From the NCBI RefSeq assembly GCF_900188105.1, contig NZ_FZNP01000010.1:124001-188000 (forward strand): 64,000 nt of DNA. Reading direction: 5' to 3'. The position numbers and the translations under genes are program-made. The stretch is from Actinomadura mexicana (GTDB lineage Bacteria; Actinomycetota; Actinomycetes; Streptosporangiales; Streptosporangiaceae). Each line of letters starts with the position of its first letter. Position 1 is the first letter of the stretch. This document shows, one piece after another, positions 9,201-17,527 of this stretch. The notes below the pieces were generated by a model. That model was not told the DNA's origin and did not search any database. It worked only from the letters and a program-made list of their open reading frames with translations.

Positions 9201-9317
9201 GCGGACCGACAGCCCGCGCACGGCGAGCACCTCGGTCGAGGTGTCCTGGCGCAGCGCGTCGCGGATCCCGTCATAGTCGGGCGAGCCGAGGCTCGCCTGC
9301 AGCAGGCGACTCGTCAT
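6231..9317 (-). CDS. Glycoside hydrolase family 38 (alpha-mannosidase-type) protein
   Basis: A 1028-residue protein with no signal peptide, so probably cytoplasmic. An N-terminal beta domain (about 1-130) precedes the GH38 catalytic part, which begins with the metal-site motif HHSHLDIGYTD. The later MHTDIPG holds the likely nucleophile Asp. The central helical region and the C-terminal beta-sandwich domains (after about residue 630) are at normal family length. It lies between the sugar permease genes (30 bases away) and the sugar-acid dehydratase, so it should cleave the imported glycoside. Alpha-mannosidase is the family default, but other alpha-glycosides cannot be excluded. Confidence 0.9.
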   Translation of the reverse strand: MTSRLLQASLGSPDYDGIRDALRQDTSTEVLAVRGLSVRAAVLPLFKRDETGALLQAVRLALSGERPVRAVLKDGDAEVASAAAEGGSVTLLVPEVDAPRRFTLEVRDSGGLVGAAPLDVAPQRKWNVFVVHHSHLDIGYTDTQGTVLRHHLDYLDAALRLARETDGRPDDARFRWSVESSMPALRWLATRPDDQVAEFAERARAGDIEVTAFPMQLHTEACSTEELYRQLRFVEQLRREHGIEVRSAMHTDIPGAVVGTVDALNAAGVRYLAAAHNWAGRSVPYITGGDRLARPFRWRSPGGGELIVWFTDTPHGMAYMEGNTVGLVDGYDLAEDLLPRYLGSLADRPYPYGPGTFGWYAAPGQVGAAKDPDFLDAVHLRVQGAHADNAGPSIVPADIAHRWNETWAYPRLRMATNADFFEYVEEHHGDRLQTHEGDWTDWWADGLGSGARPLGYVRRAQNVLRAAETLHALADERGGERTGASLSASRAIDEAYDRAALFDEHTWGAANPWEDAEEGGDSGGLQWTRKSQVGYQAHDDALDLLQAGARRIGATFGAAPDALASFLVVNPGTAARTDAARAFLPRDVVAVDVPIALVDARTGEPVPHREEEVDPDEWPTRPIGRHLEAVVPDVPGHGHVRVDVVRADTGAPEPVDLGFEGTIENEFYRVVYDLREGHIGSVFDKTAGRELVNADAVAGFGQYVYDRYATAPHFNHMSGHMLVHDKTMLGDRAVATHATVTECSRTPAGERLVVELHGKGVDWLRTTIDLYAGVPRVDVRYQLGKQPTAAKEAVFFAFPFAVDGPPDAWELTGGVGGTGVPSVPGSAEHMRPIRHWVAFEDPDLTVAWATLEAPLVQFGSIHMPYAPFPPTLDNEDGTVYSWALNNIWDTNFPSQQQGETTFRYAFASGAAGSGRRLGARTAAGITDPFVATLATGDMPAAESGTFLRVDDPDVLVTSVGRARDGDGLAVRLQSLAAGPVETGLHVPGATGALLSGGLERDPAELPVRDGTMTVRLPACGVATVTVRR

Positions 9318-9347
9318 CGTTATGCGTCAATCTCTCTTCGGGAGCTT

Positions 9348-10178
9348 CTAGAACTGGGCGAGGGTGAGGCCGCGGGTGAACAGGCGCTGGGTCGCGAGGA
9401 AGATCGCGATGGTCGGCAGCGAGACCACCAGGCCGGCGGCCAGCGCGATCGGTACGGGCGTTCCGGCGTAGACGTCGGTGGTCAGCGCGGACAGCTCGGC
9501 CCACACGGGCCGGACGGTCGGCGACTGGGAGAGCGTCAGGCCGAACAGCAGGTCGTTCCAGACGAAGGTGAACTCCAGGATGAACACCGCGGCGAGGGCC
9601 GCGACCGACAGCGGCAGGTAGATCCGCCAGAAGATCCGGAAGGTGGACGCGCCGTCCAGCCGGGCCGCCTCGAAGATCGACACGGCCACGTTGCCGAAGA
9701 AGTTGCGCATCACCAGCGCGGCCAGCGGCACGTTGATCGCCGAGTAGATGATGATCAGCCCGAGGTGGTCGTCGTAGAGCGTCACCTTGCTGTAGCCGAC
9801 GAACAGCGGCACCAGCAGCATCTGGAACGGCACGATCGTCCCGGCGAAGATGACCACGAACCAGGCGAAGCCGTGCCTGAGCCGCAGCACCACGATCGCG
9901 TACCCGGCGAGCGCGCCCATCAGGACGGCCAGCGCGGGCGAGACGACGCTGTACAGCAGGGTGCTGAGCAGCGTGTCGCCGACGGCGGTCCGGTCCCAGG
10001 CCTGCGCGATGTTGTCGAACAGGCCGATGGAGGACGGCGGCCGCACCGCGTCCGACGGGTCGTAGTCCCCGGCGGGCCGCAGCGCGTTCGCGACGATCAG
10101 GTAGGTGGGGAACAGCCACACCAGGCCCAGCAGCGCCAGTACGGCGCGGCGCACGTGGATCAGTCCCGCTCCGCTCAT
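9348..10178 (-). CDS. Carbohydrate ABC transporter permease, MalG type
   Basis: A 276-residue inner-membrane permease with six predicted helices. The EAA loop reads IFEAARLDGASTFRIFWRI, the site that docks the ATPase. The C-terminus ends RLFTRGLTLAQF, typical of MalG relatives. Start ATG 10178 overlaps the stop of the MalF-type gene (ATGA) and is preceded by GGAGGAG. It pairs with the upstream permease and the binding lipoprotein. No ATPase is encoded in this operon, as is common for actinomycete sugar importers that share an MsiK-type ATPase. Confidence 0.95.
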   Translation of the reverse strand: MSGAGLIHVRRAVLALLGLVWLFPTYLIVANALRPAGDYDPSDAVRPPSSIGLFDNIAQAWDRTAVGDTLLSTLLYSVVSPALAVLMGALAGYAIVVLRLRHGFAWFVVIFAGTIVPFQMLLVPLFVGYSKVTLYDDHLGLIIIYSAINVPLAALVMRNFFGNVAVSIFEAARLDGASTFRIFWRIYLPLSVAALAAVFILEFTFVWNDLLFGLTLSQSPTVRPVWAELSALTTDVYAGTPVPIALAAGLVVSLPTIAIFLATQRLFTRGLTLAQF

Positions 10179-11146
10179 CGCGGCATCTCCTCCCTGCTCA
10201 CCTGGCGGCGCAGGTAGACGTACGAGGCCAGGCCCGTGATGGTGGTGAGCAGCACCGCGACCGCCGACCCGTAGCCGTACTCGTTGGCGACGAACACGTC
10301 CCGGTACATGGTCACGGCGAGGGTCTCGGACGAGCGCCCGGGCCCGCCCTGCGTCATCACCCACACGATGTCGAAGTTCTTCAGGCCGGCGACGAGCGCG
10401 AGACCGAACACCACGGTGGTGATCGGGCGCATCAGCGGCCAGATGACGTGCCGGAACATCGCCCAACCGGACGCGCCGTCGATGCGGGCGGCCTCGATCG
10501 GCCCCTTCGGGATCGACTGGAGGCCGACCACGAACAGCAGCATGTTGACGCCGAGCTGCTGCCACGTCCAAACCACGATCATGGCGACGGTGTTGCGGGG
10601 GCCGTCCTGCAGGAACGCGGTGTCGCCGCCCGGCATCCCGAACAGGGACAGGATCTGGTTCGCCATCCCGTCCGGCTGGAGGATGAACCCCCAGATCACA
10701 CCGAGGCCGGCGCCCGACATCGCGTACGGGAGCAGGAACGGCAACCGGAACCACGCGCCGCGCCTGAGGTCGTAGGACAGGACGGCGACGAGCAGGCCGA
10801 GCCCCACCGGCAGGACGACGGTGCCGACGACCCACAGCAGCGTGTTGCGGATCGAGGTGACGAGCGCGTCGTCCTCGAACAGCCGCCTGTAGTTGTCCAG
10901 GCCGGTGAACTCGGGTGAGGCGAGCCCGTCGTAGCTGGTGAAGCTCAGGTACGCCGTCCACAGGAACGGCAGGTAGAGCAGGACGGCGACGAACAGCACG
11001 GCCGGCGATATGTAGACGTGCCGGAACCGGCCGTGCAGCGCGAACCCCTTGCCGGGGCGGGCGCCGGGCGCCTTGCGGCGCCCGCCGCCCGCGGGGGGCA
11101 CCACCGTCAGCTCGGGACGGTCGGCGGTGGCCTTGTGCGTGCCCAT
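10175..11146 (-). CDS. Carbohydrate ABC transporter permease, MalF type
   Basis: A 323-residue permease. A proline/glycine-rich cytoplasmic tail (about 45 residues) precedes the first helix (YISPAVLFVAVLLYLPF). The EAA loop is PIEAARIDGASGWAMFRHV, and WVMTQGGPG is the usual family motif. It lies 3 bases after the binding-protein gene and overlaps the MalG-type gene by 4 bases. It forms half of the membrane channel. Confidence 0.95.
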   Translation of the reverse strand: MGTHKATADRPELTVVPPAGGGRRKAPGARPGKGFALHGRFRHVYISPAVLFVAVLLYLPFLWTAYLSFTSYDGLASPEFTGLDNYRRLFEDDALVTSIRNTLLWVVGTVVLPVGLGLLVAVLSYDLRRGAWFRLPFLLPYAMSGAGLGVIWGFILQPDGMANQILSLFGMPGGDTAFLQDGPRNTVAMIVVWTWQQLGVNMLLFVVGLQSIPKGPIEAARIDGASGWAMFRHVIWPLMRPITTVVFGLALVAGLKNFDIVWVMTQGGPGRSSETLAVTMYRDVFVANEYGYGSAVAVLLTTITGLASYVYLRRQVSREEMPR

Positions 11147-11149
11147 GGA

Positions 11150-12409
11150 TCAGTGCGACTTCCAGTAGGCCTCGTTGACCTTCTGGATGCTCTTGAGCAC
11201 GTCCATGTAGGTCTCCGGCTTGTTGAGGAACTTGTCGAAGCCGCTCAGCGCCTCGGTGAGCACGGGCGCGGGCGCCGCCTCGAAGTAGCGCAGGACGAGG
11301 CGGTTGCCGCCCGAGGCGGCCTCCTTGGTGACCTTGTCCAGCTCGGGGTCGGCGACCTTGACCTTCGGGTTGCCGGACACGTCGCCGCGCGCGTTCGCCC
11401 ACTTCTCCTGCGCGGCGGGGGTGACCCACCACTTGAGGTACTTGTTGCTGGCCGCCGCGTCGGGGGCCTTGCGCAGCGAGCACAGCGGGCCGCTCTCGAA
11501 CACCAGCGACCGCTTGGGCAGCGCCGGGTCGACGTTCGGGATGAAGAAGAACCCGTAGTCCTTCCCCTGCTTGAGGCCGCGCTGGGTCATGCTCGTGTTG
11601 AACCAGGTGCCGTTGACGACCATGGCCGCGTCGCCGGACTTGAAGTGGTCGGCGGGATCGGCCTTGTCGCCGGGCTTGCTGAACCACCCGGCGTCGATCA
11701 TCGACTTCCAGCGCTCCATCGCCTTGACGACGCCGGGGTCGGTGTAGGACGCCTGGCCCTTCGACAGCCGCTCGTACAGGTCGGGGTCGGTGCCGGCGAG
11801 GATCTGCTCGAACCAGGCGAAGGAGAACAGCGACGTCGGGGTGGTCTGGTTGAAGGGCACCTGGCCCTTCGACTTCAGCGTCTGCGCCGTCTTCTCCAGT
11901 TCCGCCCACGTCGTGGGCGGCTTCAGGTCGTACTTGTCGAAGACCTTCTTGTTGTAGAACATGCCCCAGTAGGCGGTGTTCAGCGGGACGCAGTACTGCT
12001 TGCCGTCGACCGTGTAGTACTTCTTCAGGTCCTCGGTGAGGTCGCCGCCGCCTATGGCGTCCTGCCAGATCTTCGTGGTCTCGGCGACCTGGTTCTGCTT
12101 GACGATCTCTTCCAGGCGCCCGCCGGTCGTCCAGGTGAACAGGTCGGGCTTGACGTTCGTGCGGAACGAGGTCTTGATGAAAGCCGTGTAGGTCGGCTCG
12201 TCGGTGTAGCCGACCGGCGTCATGTCCAGGCCGGTCTGCTGCTTGCCGAGGGCGCCCATCTGCTCGAAGAAGGGCTTCCACGCGCCCTTGTCGTTGTAGA
12301 GCTTGAGCTCGGACTTGCTCCCGCCCGAGTCGCCGGACCCGCAGCCGGCGGCGAGCAGCAGCGCGCCCACGGTGAGCGCGGTCACCTGGAGTCGCTTGGA
12401 CGGCACCAT
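11150..12409 (-). CDS. Extracellular sugar-binding lipoprotein (family 1)
   Basis: A 419-residue solute-binding protein with a lipobox LLLAAGC at residues about 17-23 and a serine/glycine-rich linker. The body shows type-1 features: NTAYWGMFYNKKVFDKYDL, PTTWAELEKTAQTLK and the later GDAAMVVNGTWFN. Start ATG 12409 has AAGGAGG at ideal spacing. It is the first transport gene after the FadR-type regulator (113-base gap). It captures an oligosaccharide or glycoside outside the cell; the ligand is not known. Confidence 0.95.
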   Translation of the reverse strand: MVPSKRLQVTALTVGALLLAAGCGSGDSGGSKSELKLYNDKGAWKPFFEQMGALGKQQTGLDMTPVGYTDEPTYTAFIKTSFRTNVKPDLFTWTTGGRLEEIVKQNQVAETTKIWQDAIGGGDLTEDLKKYYTVDGKQYCVPLNTAYWGMFYNKKVFDKYDLKPPTTWAELEKTAQTLKSKGQVPFNQTTPTSLFSFAWFEQILAGTDPDLYERLSKGQASYTDPGVVKAMERWKSMIDAGWFSKPGDKADPADHFKSGDAAMVVNGTWFNTSMTQRGLKQGKDYGFFFIPNVDPALPKRSLVFESGPLCSLRKAPDAAASNKYLKWWVTPAAQEKWANARGDVSGNPKVKVADPELDKVTKEAASGGNRLVLRYFEAAPAPVLTEALSGFDKFLNKPETYMDVLKSIQKVNEAYWKSH

Positions 12410-12522
12410 GGTGAGCCTCCTTCATCGGGCGGCGATGCCCGATCGGGGTGGTCGAAGGATGGAATCGGAGATGGGTGAACCGGCCGCGCGGCGCTCGCGC
12501 CGGCGGCGCAGGGGCGGCCCGC

Positions 12523-13227
12523 TCAGGCGAGCCGCTGCTCGATCACGTGCTTGACGTCGGCGAGGTGGGACCGCATGAGGGACTCGGCGTCCCGCTCCGC
12601 GCCCGCCTCGATGGCGGCGAGGATGGCGGTGTGCTCGTCGAAGTCGCGGACGCGGTCGTCGAAGATCCGCTGTATCGCGCGCTGCTCGGAGGCGTGCACC
12701 GACAGCAGGGAGTCGATGACCTCGCAGAGCACGGAGTTGCCCGCGACGCCGGCGACCTCCCGGTGGAAGGCCATGTTCGCCTTGTGCAGCCGGGTCTCCG
12801 CCTCCTGCGCGTCCGAGCCGAGGTCCGCGCCCGCCTGGTCGAGGAGGGCCCGGAGCAGCTCGATGTCGGCGGGCCGCGACCGCCGCGCCGCCCGTCCGGC
12901 CAGCGGCGGCTCGATGAGCAGCCGCGCGTCCAGCAGCTGGAGCAGCCGGTCGGCCTCCAGCTCCCGGACGTTGGGATTGGGGATGACCACGCGTTCGAGG
13001 TCGGCGCCCACGTAGATGCCCGAGCCGTGCCGGAGCTGGATCGCGCCGGTCGCCTCCAGGCGGCGCAGCGCCTCACGCAGCGTCGGCGTCGTGACCGCGA
13101 AGCGCTGGGACAGCTCTCGCGCGGACGGCAGCCGGTCGCCGGCGCGCAGGCCGCCGGCCCTGATCAGGTCCAGCATGCGCTCCGTGAGGGCGTCCGCCAG
13201 GCTCGGCCGGGCCACATCCTGTGACAT
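12523..13227 (-). CDS. FadR-subfamily GntR transcriptional regulator
   Basis: A 234-residue repressor or activator. The N-terminal winged helix (about 10-75) has GDRLPSARELSQRFAVTTPTL and LRRLEATGAIQLRHGSGIYV. The C-terminal all-helical FCD domain binds a small acid, with the metal-type histidines near HKANMAFHREVAG and later RSHLADVKH. I chose ATG 13227 because GAGG lies 6 bases upstream; the track-style start 13257 lies inside the operator. A 16-bp palindrome at 13252-13267 is right at its promoter, so it probably regulates itself and the downstream transporter operon. Two more copies precede neighbouring operons, which makes it the likely regulator of the island. Confidence 0.9.
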   Translation of the reverse strand: MSQDVARPSLADALTERMLDLIRAGGLRAGDRLPSARELSQRFAVTTPTLREALRRLEATGAIQLRHGSGIYVGADLERVVIPNPNVRELEADRLLQLLDARLLIEPPLAGRAARRSRPADIELLRALLDQAGADLGSDAQEAETRLHKANMAFHREVAGVAGNSVLCEVIDSLLSVHASEQRAIQRIFDDRVRDFDEHTAILAAIEAGAERDAESLMRSHLADVKHVIEQRLA

Positions 13228-13251
13228 CGCCACCTCGTTCCCAAGAAGTAA

Positions 13252-13267
13252 AGTCATCTAATCACTT
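13252..13267. promoter_or_regulatory. Operator copy 1 of the catabolic island
   Basis: AGTCATCTAATCACTT: half sites AGTCAT and ATCACT around a 3-base centre. It is 25 bases upstream of the regulator start and overlaps the 3' end of the esterase gene. On the minus strand it reads AAGTGATTAGATGACT and is followed by TTTACT, a possible -10 box. Confidence 0.75.
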
Positions 13268-14191
13268 AGCGATTGGGGTGTCCAGCCTCCCGAAGAGACA
13301 TCGCCGCAGGATGGCGCGCTCCTCCTCGAACGCGAGCCGCCCCAGCCGCGCCGACATGATGCCGTCGAAACCGTGGCAGGCGCCCGGCACATGGTGCAGC
13401 TCCGTGGGAACCCCGGAGACGATCAGCCGGTGCGCGTAGGCGAGCCCCTCGTCCCGCAGCGGGTCGAGCTCGGGGACGAGCATGTAGGCGCGCGGCAGGC
13501 CGCGCAGGTCCTCGGCCCGCGCGGGGGCGGCGTAGGCGGGGACGTCCGCCCGCCCGCCGAGGTAGTGGCGCCACATGTGCCGCACGTCGCCGCTGTTGAA
13601 CAGCGGCGGCTCGGCGAACGTCCTCATCGACGGCGTGGCCATCCGGTCGTCCAGCACGGGGTAGAGGAGCATCTGGAACACCAGCGGCGGCCCGCCCTCG
13701 TCCCGCGCCCGCAGCGCCACGGCGGCGGCCAGCGCCCCGCCGGCGCTCCCGCCGCCGACCGCGACCCGCTCCGGGTCTCCACCGAACTCACCCGCGTGCT
13801 CACTGGCCCACACGGTCGCGGCATAGCAGTCCTCGAACCCGGCCGGAAAGGGATGCTCGGGCGCGAGCCGGTAGTCGACCGAGACGACCGCGATCCCGTC
13901 CTCACCGGCGAACTCCAGACAGCGCTCGTGCTCGTTGTCCAGCCCGCCGGTCACGAACCCGCCGCCGTGGAAGTACACGAGCACCGGCGCGGGCGTCTCG
14001 CGCGGCCGGTAGACCCGTACCGGCACCCCACCGGGGATGGTCCGGTCCTCGACGACCACCCCCTCGTCGCCCGCGGGCCGGGCGAGGGCGCGGACCAGGT
14101 CGTCCATGGCGGCGCGGGCCCGGACGGGGTCCGCGAGCCCGACGTAGGGCATCCCGTCGAGCGCGGCGGCGAGTTCGGCGTCAAGAGGCAT
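13262..14191 (-). CDS. Alpha/beta-hydrolase esterase, HSL (family IV) type
   Basis: A 309-residue esterase. The oxyanion motif HGGGFVTGG and the nucleophile elbow GGGSAGG are clear; the acid and base are likely in ELDPLRDEG and ACHGFDG. The usual elbow is GDSAGG; here the Asp is Gly, which still keeps the catalytic Ser. No signal peptide, so it acts inside the cell. It follows the secreted DUF protein by 110 bases, with a hairpin between, and sits just upstream of the gntR operon. It may remove acetyl or acyl groups from the imported carbohydrate; that role is inferred from context. Confidence 0.88.
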   Translation of the reverse strand: MPLDAELAAALDGMPYVGLADPVRARAAMDDLVRALARPAGDEGVVVEDRTIPGGVPVRVYRPRETPAPVLVYFHGGGFVTGGLDNEHERCLEFAGEDGIAVVSVDYRLAPEHPFPAGFEDCYAATVWASEHAGEFGGDPERVAVGGGSAGGALAAAVALRARDEGGPPLVFQMLLYPVLDDRMATPSMRTFAEPPLFNSGDVRHMWRHYLGGRADVPAYAAPARAEDLRGLPRAYMLVPELDPLRDEGLAYAHRLIVSGVPTELHHVPGACHGFDGIMSARLGRLAFEEERAILRRCLFGRLDTPIAK

Positions 14192-14220
14192 GTCGGCACC
14201 TTCGGGCGGGACGGACGGGA

Positions 14221-14254
14221 CGCGCCCCCGGGCGGGAGGTCACCCGGGGGCGCG
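14221..14254. terminator. Hairpin between DUF gene and esterase
   Basis: A perfect 12-bp stem (14221-14232 with 14243-14254), 10-base loop. It may end or reduce transcription of the secreted-protein gene before the esterase. Confidence 0.6.
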
Positions 14255-14301
14255 GGGAGCGGTACCGCCGTGGACGGGACGACGGTGCCGCGGGCTGGGG
14301 G

Positions 14302-15606
14302 CTAGCCGGTGACCGGCAGGTTGATGTAGCGGGCCCGGTAGATACTGACGTCCCGGTAGTTGTCATTGGCCGGGCCATCGGTGGTGTCCAGGCTGTTGAC
14401 GTTGTAGGAGATCACCAGGGTGCCGCTGGACGAGAGCGCCGCGTGCTGGTGGGCGTTGTAGGTGAAGATGTCCGGGTCGCCGTAGGAGCCGAGGGGCCCG
14501 GTCTCGGGCGTCTTGTAGACGGTCTGCTCGCCGCTGAACGGCCCGGCCGCCGAGCACGACAGCAGGACGTCGATCTCACCGCCGAACGCGATGTTCGCGT
14601 CCTGGTTGACCATGATGTAGTGCGACCCGCGCCTGGTGACGCTGAACTCGTTCGACACCCCGCTCATCAGCCGCGCCGAGTCCGTCTCCGTGTCCGACCA
14701 GCCGCCCGCCGTGCGGTACTCCCAGGCGCCGCGCAGGTCCGTGCCGCCGACCCGCGCGATGTGCAGGTACTTGGTGTTCACCTGCGTCTGGGGGTCGGTG
14801 TAGTCCTCGGTGCCGTAGACGTAGGTGTAGCCGCCGTCCCTGAGCAGCGCCGACCCCCACTGGACGCCCGACGCCGACGGCATCGCCTGGACGGCCGGCG
14901 CGGCGAGGTTCCCGCCGGAGAACCGGGCGAGGACGTTGTCCTTGAACTTCATGTCCCACCCGGTGCCGTTGTCCGGGTCGGGATCGTAGTACTCGCGGTA
15001 GAGCTGCTGGACCTCCGACCCGCTCTGGGTGAGGTCGCCCGCCCAGTACCAGTGGGCCGGCTGCGCGGGCGGCATGACCGCCTTCGGGGCCGCGGCCGTC
15101 CCGCCGTGCACGGTGGTGAGCCCGCCGCCCGTGCCCTGGACGACGAACGAGTTGTTGATGAACGGCGTCGTCCCGCCCTCCTCGACGACGACCGGCCGCG
15201 ACCCGTCCGCGTTGACCTTGCCGAGGAAGGTGTCGGAGTAGGCGTAGACGATGCGCCCGTCCGAGAGCTTCAGCGAGTACGTCGTGTCCGCGCCTGTCCA
15301 GTCGTCCAGCAGCGTGTTGCTGTTGCCGTAGGACGTGAATCTGCCGTTGAGAGCGGCGTTCTGCGTGGCGGTGCCGAAGGCCGGCGCGGTGTGCCCGGAA
15401 CACGTGGGCCCGGCGGCCGCGTGGCCGTGGGCCTTCCCGTGCCCCTTCCCTGGTCCGTGGCCATGGGTGTCGGCGCCCGCCGGCACGGCGGGCGCGGCCA
15501 CGAGCAGCAGGGCGGACGCGAGAACACCGGCGCGCCGGCGCCACCCCCGGTGAACGGATGAGGGCCGATCGGGAGAGAGGGGGGAGGGGGGGACGGACGA
15601 CTGCAT
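14302..15606 (-). CDS. Secreted DUF4185/DUF5005-like protein
   Basis: A 434-residue exported protein. A 45-residue signal region (arginine-rich start, then LASALLLVAAPAVPAGADT) is followed by a His/Gly/Lys-rich segment and a beta-rich domain. Motifs such as LSDGRIVYAYSDTFLG, FINNSFVVQG and YGDPDIFTY look like the propeller-type DUF4185/DUF5005 families found among polysaccharide-active secreted proteins; the exact DUF number is from memory. ATG 15606 has GGAGG 6 bases upstream. Its promoter carries operator copy 2, so it belongs to the sugar island. It may bind or cleave the outer polysaccharide; no catalytic residues can be named. Confidence 0.82.
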   Translation of the reverse strand: MQSSVPPSPLSPDRPSSVHRGWRRRAGVLASALLLVAAPAVPAGADTHGHGPGKGHGKAHGHAAAGPTCSGHTAPAFGTATQNAALNGRFTSYGNSNTLLDDWTGADTTYSLKLSDGRIVYAYSDTFLGKVNADGSRPVVVEEGGTTPFINNSFVVQGTGGGLTTVHGGTAAAPKAVMPPAQPAHWYWAGDLTQSGSEVQQLYREYYDPDPDNGTGWDMKFKDNVLARFSGGNLAAPAVQAMPSASGVQWGSALLRDGGYTYVYGTEDYTDPQTQVNTKYLHIARVGGTDLRGAWEYRTAGGWSDTETDSARLMSGVSNEFSVTRRGSHYIMVNQDANIAFGGEIDVLLSCSAAGPFSGEQTVYKTPETGPLGSYGDPDIFTYNAHQHAALSSSGTLVISYNVNSLDTTDGPANDNYRDVSIYRARYINLPVTG

Positions 15607-15659
15607 GGAAACCTCCGCGAGGTCACGATCCACACGCTGCTCGTGCGCCCCACATTTTG

Positions 15660-15675
15660 AGTCATCAAATGACTT
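15660..15675. promoter_or_regulatory. Operator copy 2 of the catabolic island
   Basis: AGTCATCAAATGACTT, a perfect 6-bp palindrome (AGTCAT/ATGACT) with a 3-base centre. It is 54 bases upstream of the secreted-protein start. On the minus strand TCTAGACA precedes it, shared with copy 3 and fitting a -35 box. Confidence 0.8.
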
Positions 15676-15689
15676 GGTGTCTAGATCTT

Positions 15690-16490
15690 TCAGGAGATTT
15701 CCGGGAGAGCCGCCGGATTGCGGGCCAGCAGCCCGCCGTCGACCCGGTGCTCGGCTCCGGTCACGAACGACGAGCGGGGCCCGGCGAGGAACGCCACGAC
15801 CTCGGCGACCTCCGCGGGCGCCGCGACCCTGCCGAGCGGGTGCGCGCGCCCCCACTCGGCGACCTGCGCGTCCTGCCCCCGCTCCCCGCGGAACAGGTCG
15901 GCCGCCCAGCGCAGCATGGGCGTGTCGACCGACCCCGGGCACACCACGTTCGCGCGGATGCCGTCCGCCGCGTGATCCAGCGCCACCGCCCGGGTCAGCG
16001 CGTTGATCGCGGCCTTGCTCGCGCTGTAGGCGGCGACCCGGTCCTGCGAGACGAACGCCTGCACCGACGACACCGTGACGATCGTCCCGCCGCCCCTGCG
16101 CCGCAGCTCGGGCACGGCGGCGCGGCAGGCGAGGAAGACGCCCTTGACGTTGACGCCGAGCACCTCGTCCCACAGCTCCTCGGACGTCTCCTCGACCGTC
16201 CCGTACCGCTGCACGCCCGCGCACGTCACCAGGACGTCCAGGCCGCCGTGCCGGGACACGGCCTGCGCTACCAGCCCGTCCATCCGCGCGGCGTCGGTCA
16301 CGTCGGCGACGGCGCCGGCGACCTCCAGCCCCTCGCCCCGCAGCTCGTCCTCCGCCCGCCGGACCTCGTCCTCGCCGATCCCGCAGAACACCACGGCGGC
16401 GCCGTCGCGCGCGAGCCGCTCCACCACGGCCCGGCCGATCCCCAGCGACCCGCCGGTCACGACGGCGACCTTGCCCTCGAACTCCCTCAC
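15690..16490 (-). CDS. Short-chain dehydrogenase/reductase
   Basis: A 266-residue classical SDR. It has the cofactor motif TGGSLGIG, the structural motif TCAGV (usually NNAG), the catalytic Ser in VTVSSVQAF and the YSASK Tyr/Lys pair, then VCPGSVDTPM. GTG 16490 gives the standard start (VREFEGKVAVVTGG) with GAGGAGGG upstream, and overlaps the stop of the epimerase-like gene (GTGA). It is the third gene of the PhyH operon controlled by operator copy 3. It probably oxidises a sugar or sugar acid; the substrate is unknown. Confidence 0.92.
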   Translation of the reverse strand: MREFEGKVAVVTGGSLGIGRAVVERLARDGAAVVFCGIGEDEVRRAEDELRGEGLEVAGAVADVTDAARMDGLVAQAVSRHGGLDVLVTCAGVQRYGTVEETSEELWDEVLGVNVKGVFLACRAAVPELRRRGGGTIVTVSSVQAFVSQDRVAAYSASKAAINALTRAVALDHAADGIRANVVCPGSVDTPMLRWAADLFRGERGQDAQVAEWGRAHPLGRVAAPAEVAEVVAFLAGPRSSFVTGAEHRVDGGLLARNPAALPEIS

Positions 16491-17527
16491 GTGCCCTCCT
16501 CGATGACCGCCGCGCGCAGCCACAGGCTGCGCCGCGCGTGCGGTTCCAGCCTCAGCGCGGTGCCGTTCGCGACGGCGGCGGCCAGCCCGTCCGTCGGGTA
16601 CCCGGCGAACGGCTCCAGGCCCATCACGTACGCGCGCCCCCACCACGGATGCCCGGTGGTCGCCCCCAACTCCTGCCACAGCCACAGATGCGGCAGGACG
16701 TCCACGTCCCAGCGCACCCGCATCCCGAAACCGCCCGGGTCGACGACCTCGTACCGCCCCTCCTCCAGCCCGGTGAGGTAGACGATCTCACTGGGCGCAC
16801 CGGCATCGGGCACCACATCGAGATCGACGAACCCGCCCCCCTCCCCCGGCACCCGCGGCCAGGCATGCGCCCCGCCGGCCCGCACCCGCCGCCCGCCGGG
16901 AGCGATCGCCGTCCCGTGCGGAACCACCCGGGCACCCTCGCCCACCCTGATCCGGTGCCCGGGCCGCAGGAAGGGAGCCCCGAACACGATGTGGTGCCCC
17001 CACATCGCCTCCAGCGCCACCCCTGACTCGTTGACCAGCTCCTCCTCGATGACGAGCTCGGCCTCCCCCGCCCTCAGCCGAAGCGTCTTGGCGACCCGCA
17101 GCGGCATCCGCCGCCCCCGCACGGTGAGCCGGACGGCGACCTCGCCGGCGCCATCGACCACGATCTCGGAGTCCCACGGCAGCCCGGCCACCTCCCCGTG
17201 CTGCGCGAACGCCGCCCCCCGGTAGGTGCTGGGAGCACCCCCATTGGGCAGAACCTCCTGCCAACCGCCCTCATAGCCGTCGAGGAACAGGGCGACATCG
17301 TCTCCCGCTCCCCCTGCCACGTCACGCGGATCACGCAGCCCGCCGGGCGAAAGCCACACGAAGTCCGTGTCGCGCGGCTTGTAGCAGAATTCGGCGACGT
17401 CACCGCCCTTGCCCACGAGGACGGTGACCCGAAGCAGCTCGTTCTCCAGGACCACGGCCTCGACCCCTGCCCAGGTGATCTCGTGGATCCGGGCGCCCCA
17501 GTTGCGGGACGGCCGATGCCGCCGCAT
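16487..17527 (-). CDS. DUF4432/aldose 1-epimerase-like protein
   Basis: A 346-residue beta-rich protein resembling the galactose mutarotase fold. It shows LLRVTVLVGKGGDVAEFCYKP at the start, then GGWQEVLPNGG, WGHHIVFGAPFL and a late GLEPFAGYP. The paired histidines and glutamates fit a mutarotase-like carbohydrate site. The start ATG 17527 shares one base with the PhyH stop (TGATG), and its own stop overlaps the SDR start. It likely interconverts or recognises a sugar made by the pathway. Confidence 0.82.
   Translation of the reverse strand: MRRHRPSRNWGARIHEITWAGVEAVVLENELLRVTVLVGKGGDVAEFCYKPRDTDFVWLSPGGLRDPRDVAGGAGDDVALFLDGYEGGWQEVLPNGGAPSTYRGAAFAQHGEVAGLPWDSEIVVDGAGEVAVRLTVRGRRMPLRVAKTLRLRAGEAELVIEEELVNESGVALEAMWGHHIVFGAPFLRPGHRIRVGEGARVVPHGTAIAPGGRRVRAGGAHAWPRVPGEGGGFVDLDVVPDAGAPSEIVYLTGLEEGRYEVVDPGGFGMRVRWDVDVLPHLWLWQELGATTGHPWWGRAYVMGLEPFAGYPTDGLAAAVANGTALRLEPHARRSLWLRAAVIEEGT

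Noticed and set aside
6363..10217. 1284-residue plus-strand open frame
   Set aside because: It is the antisense shadow of the GH38 and MalG genes and its translation has no domain pattern.
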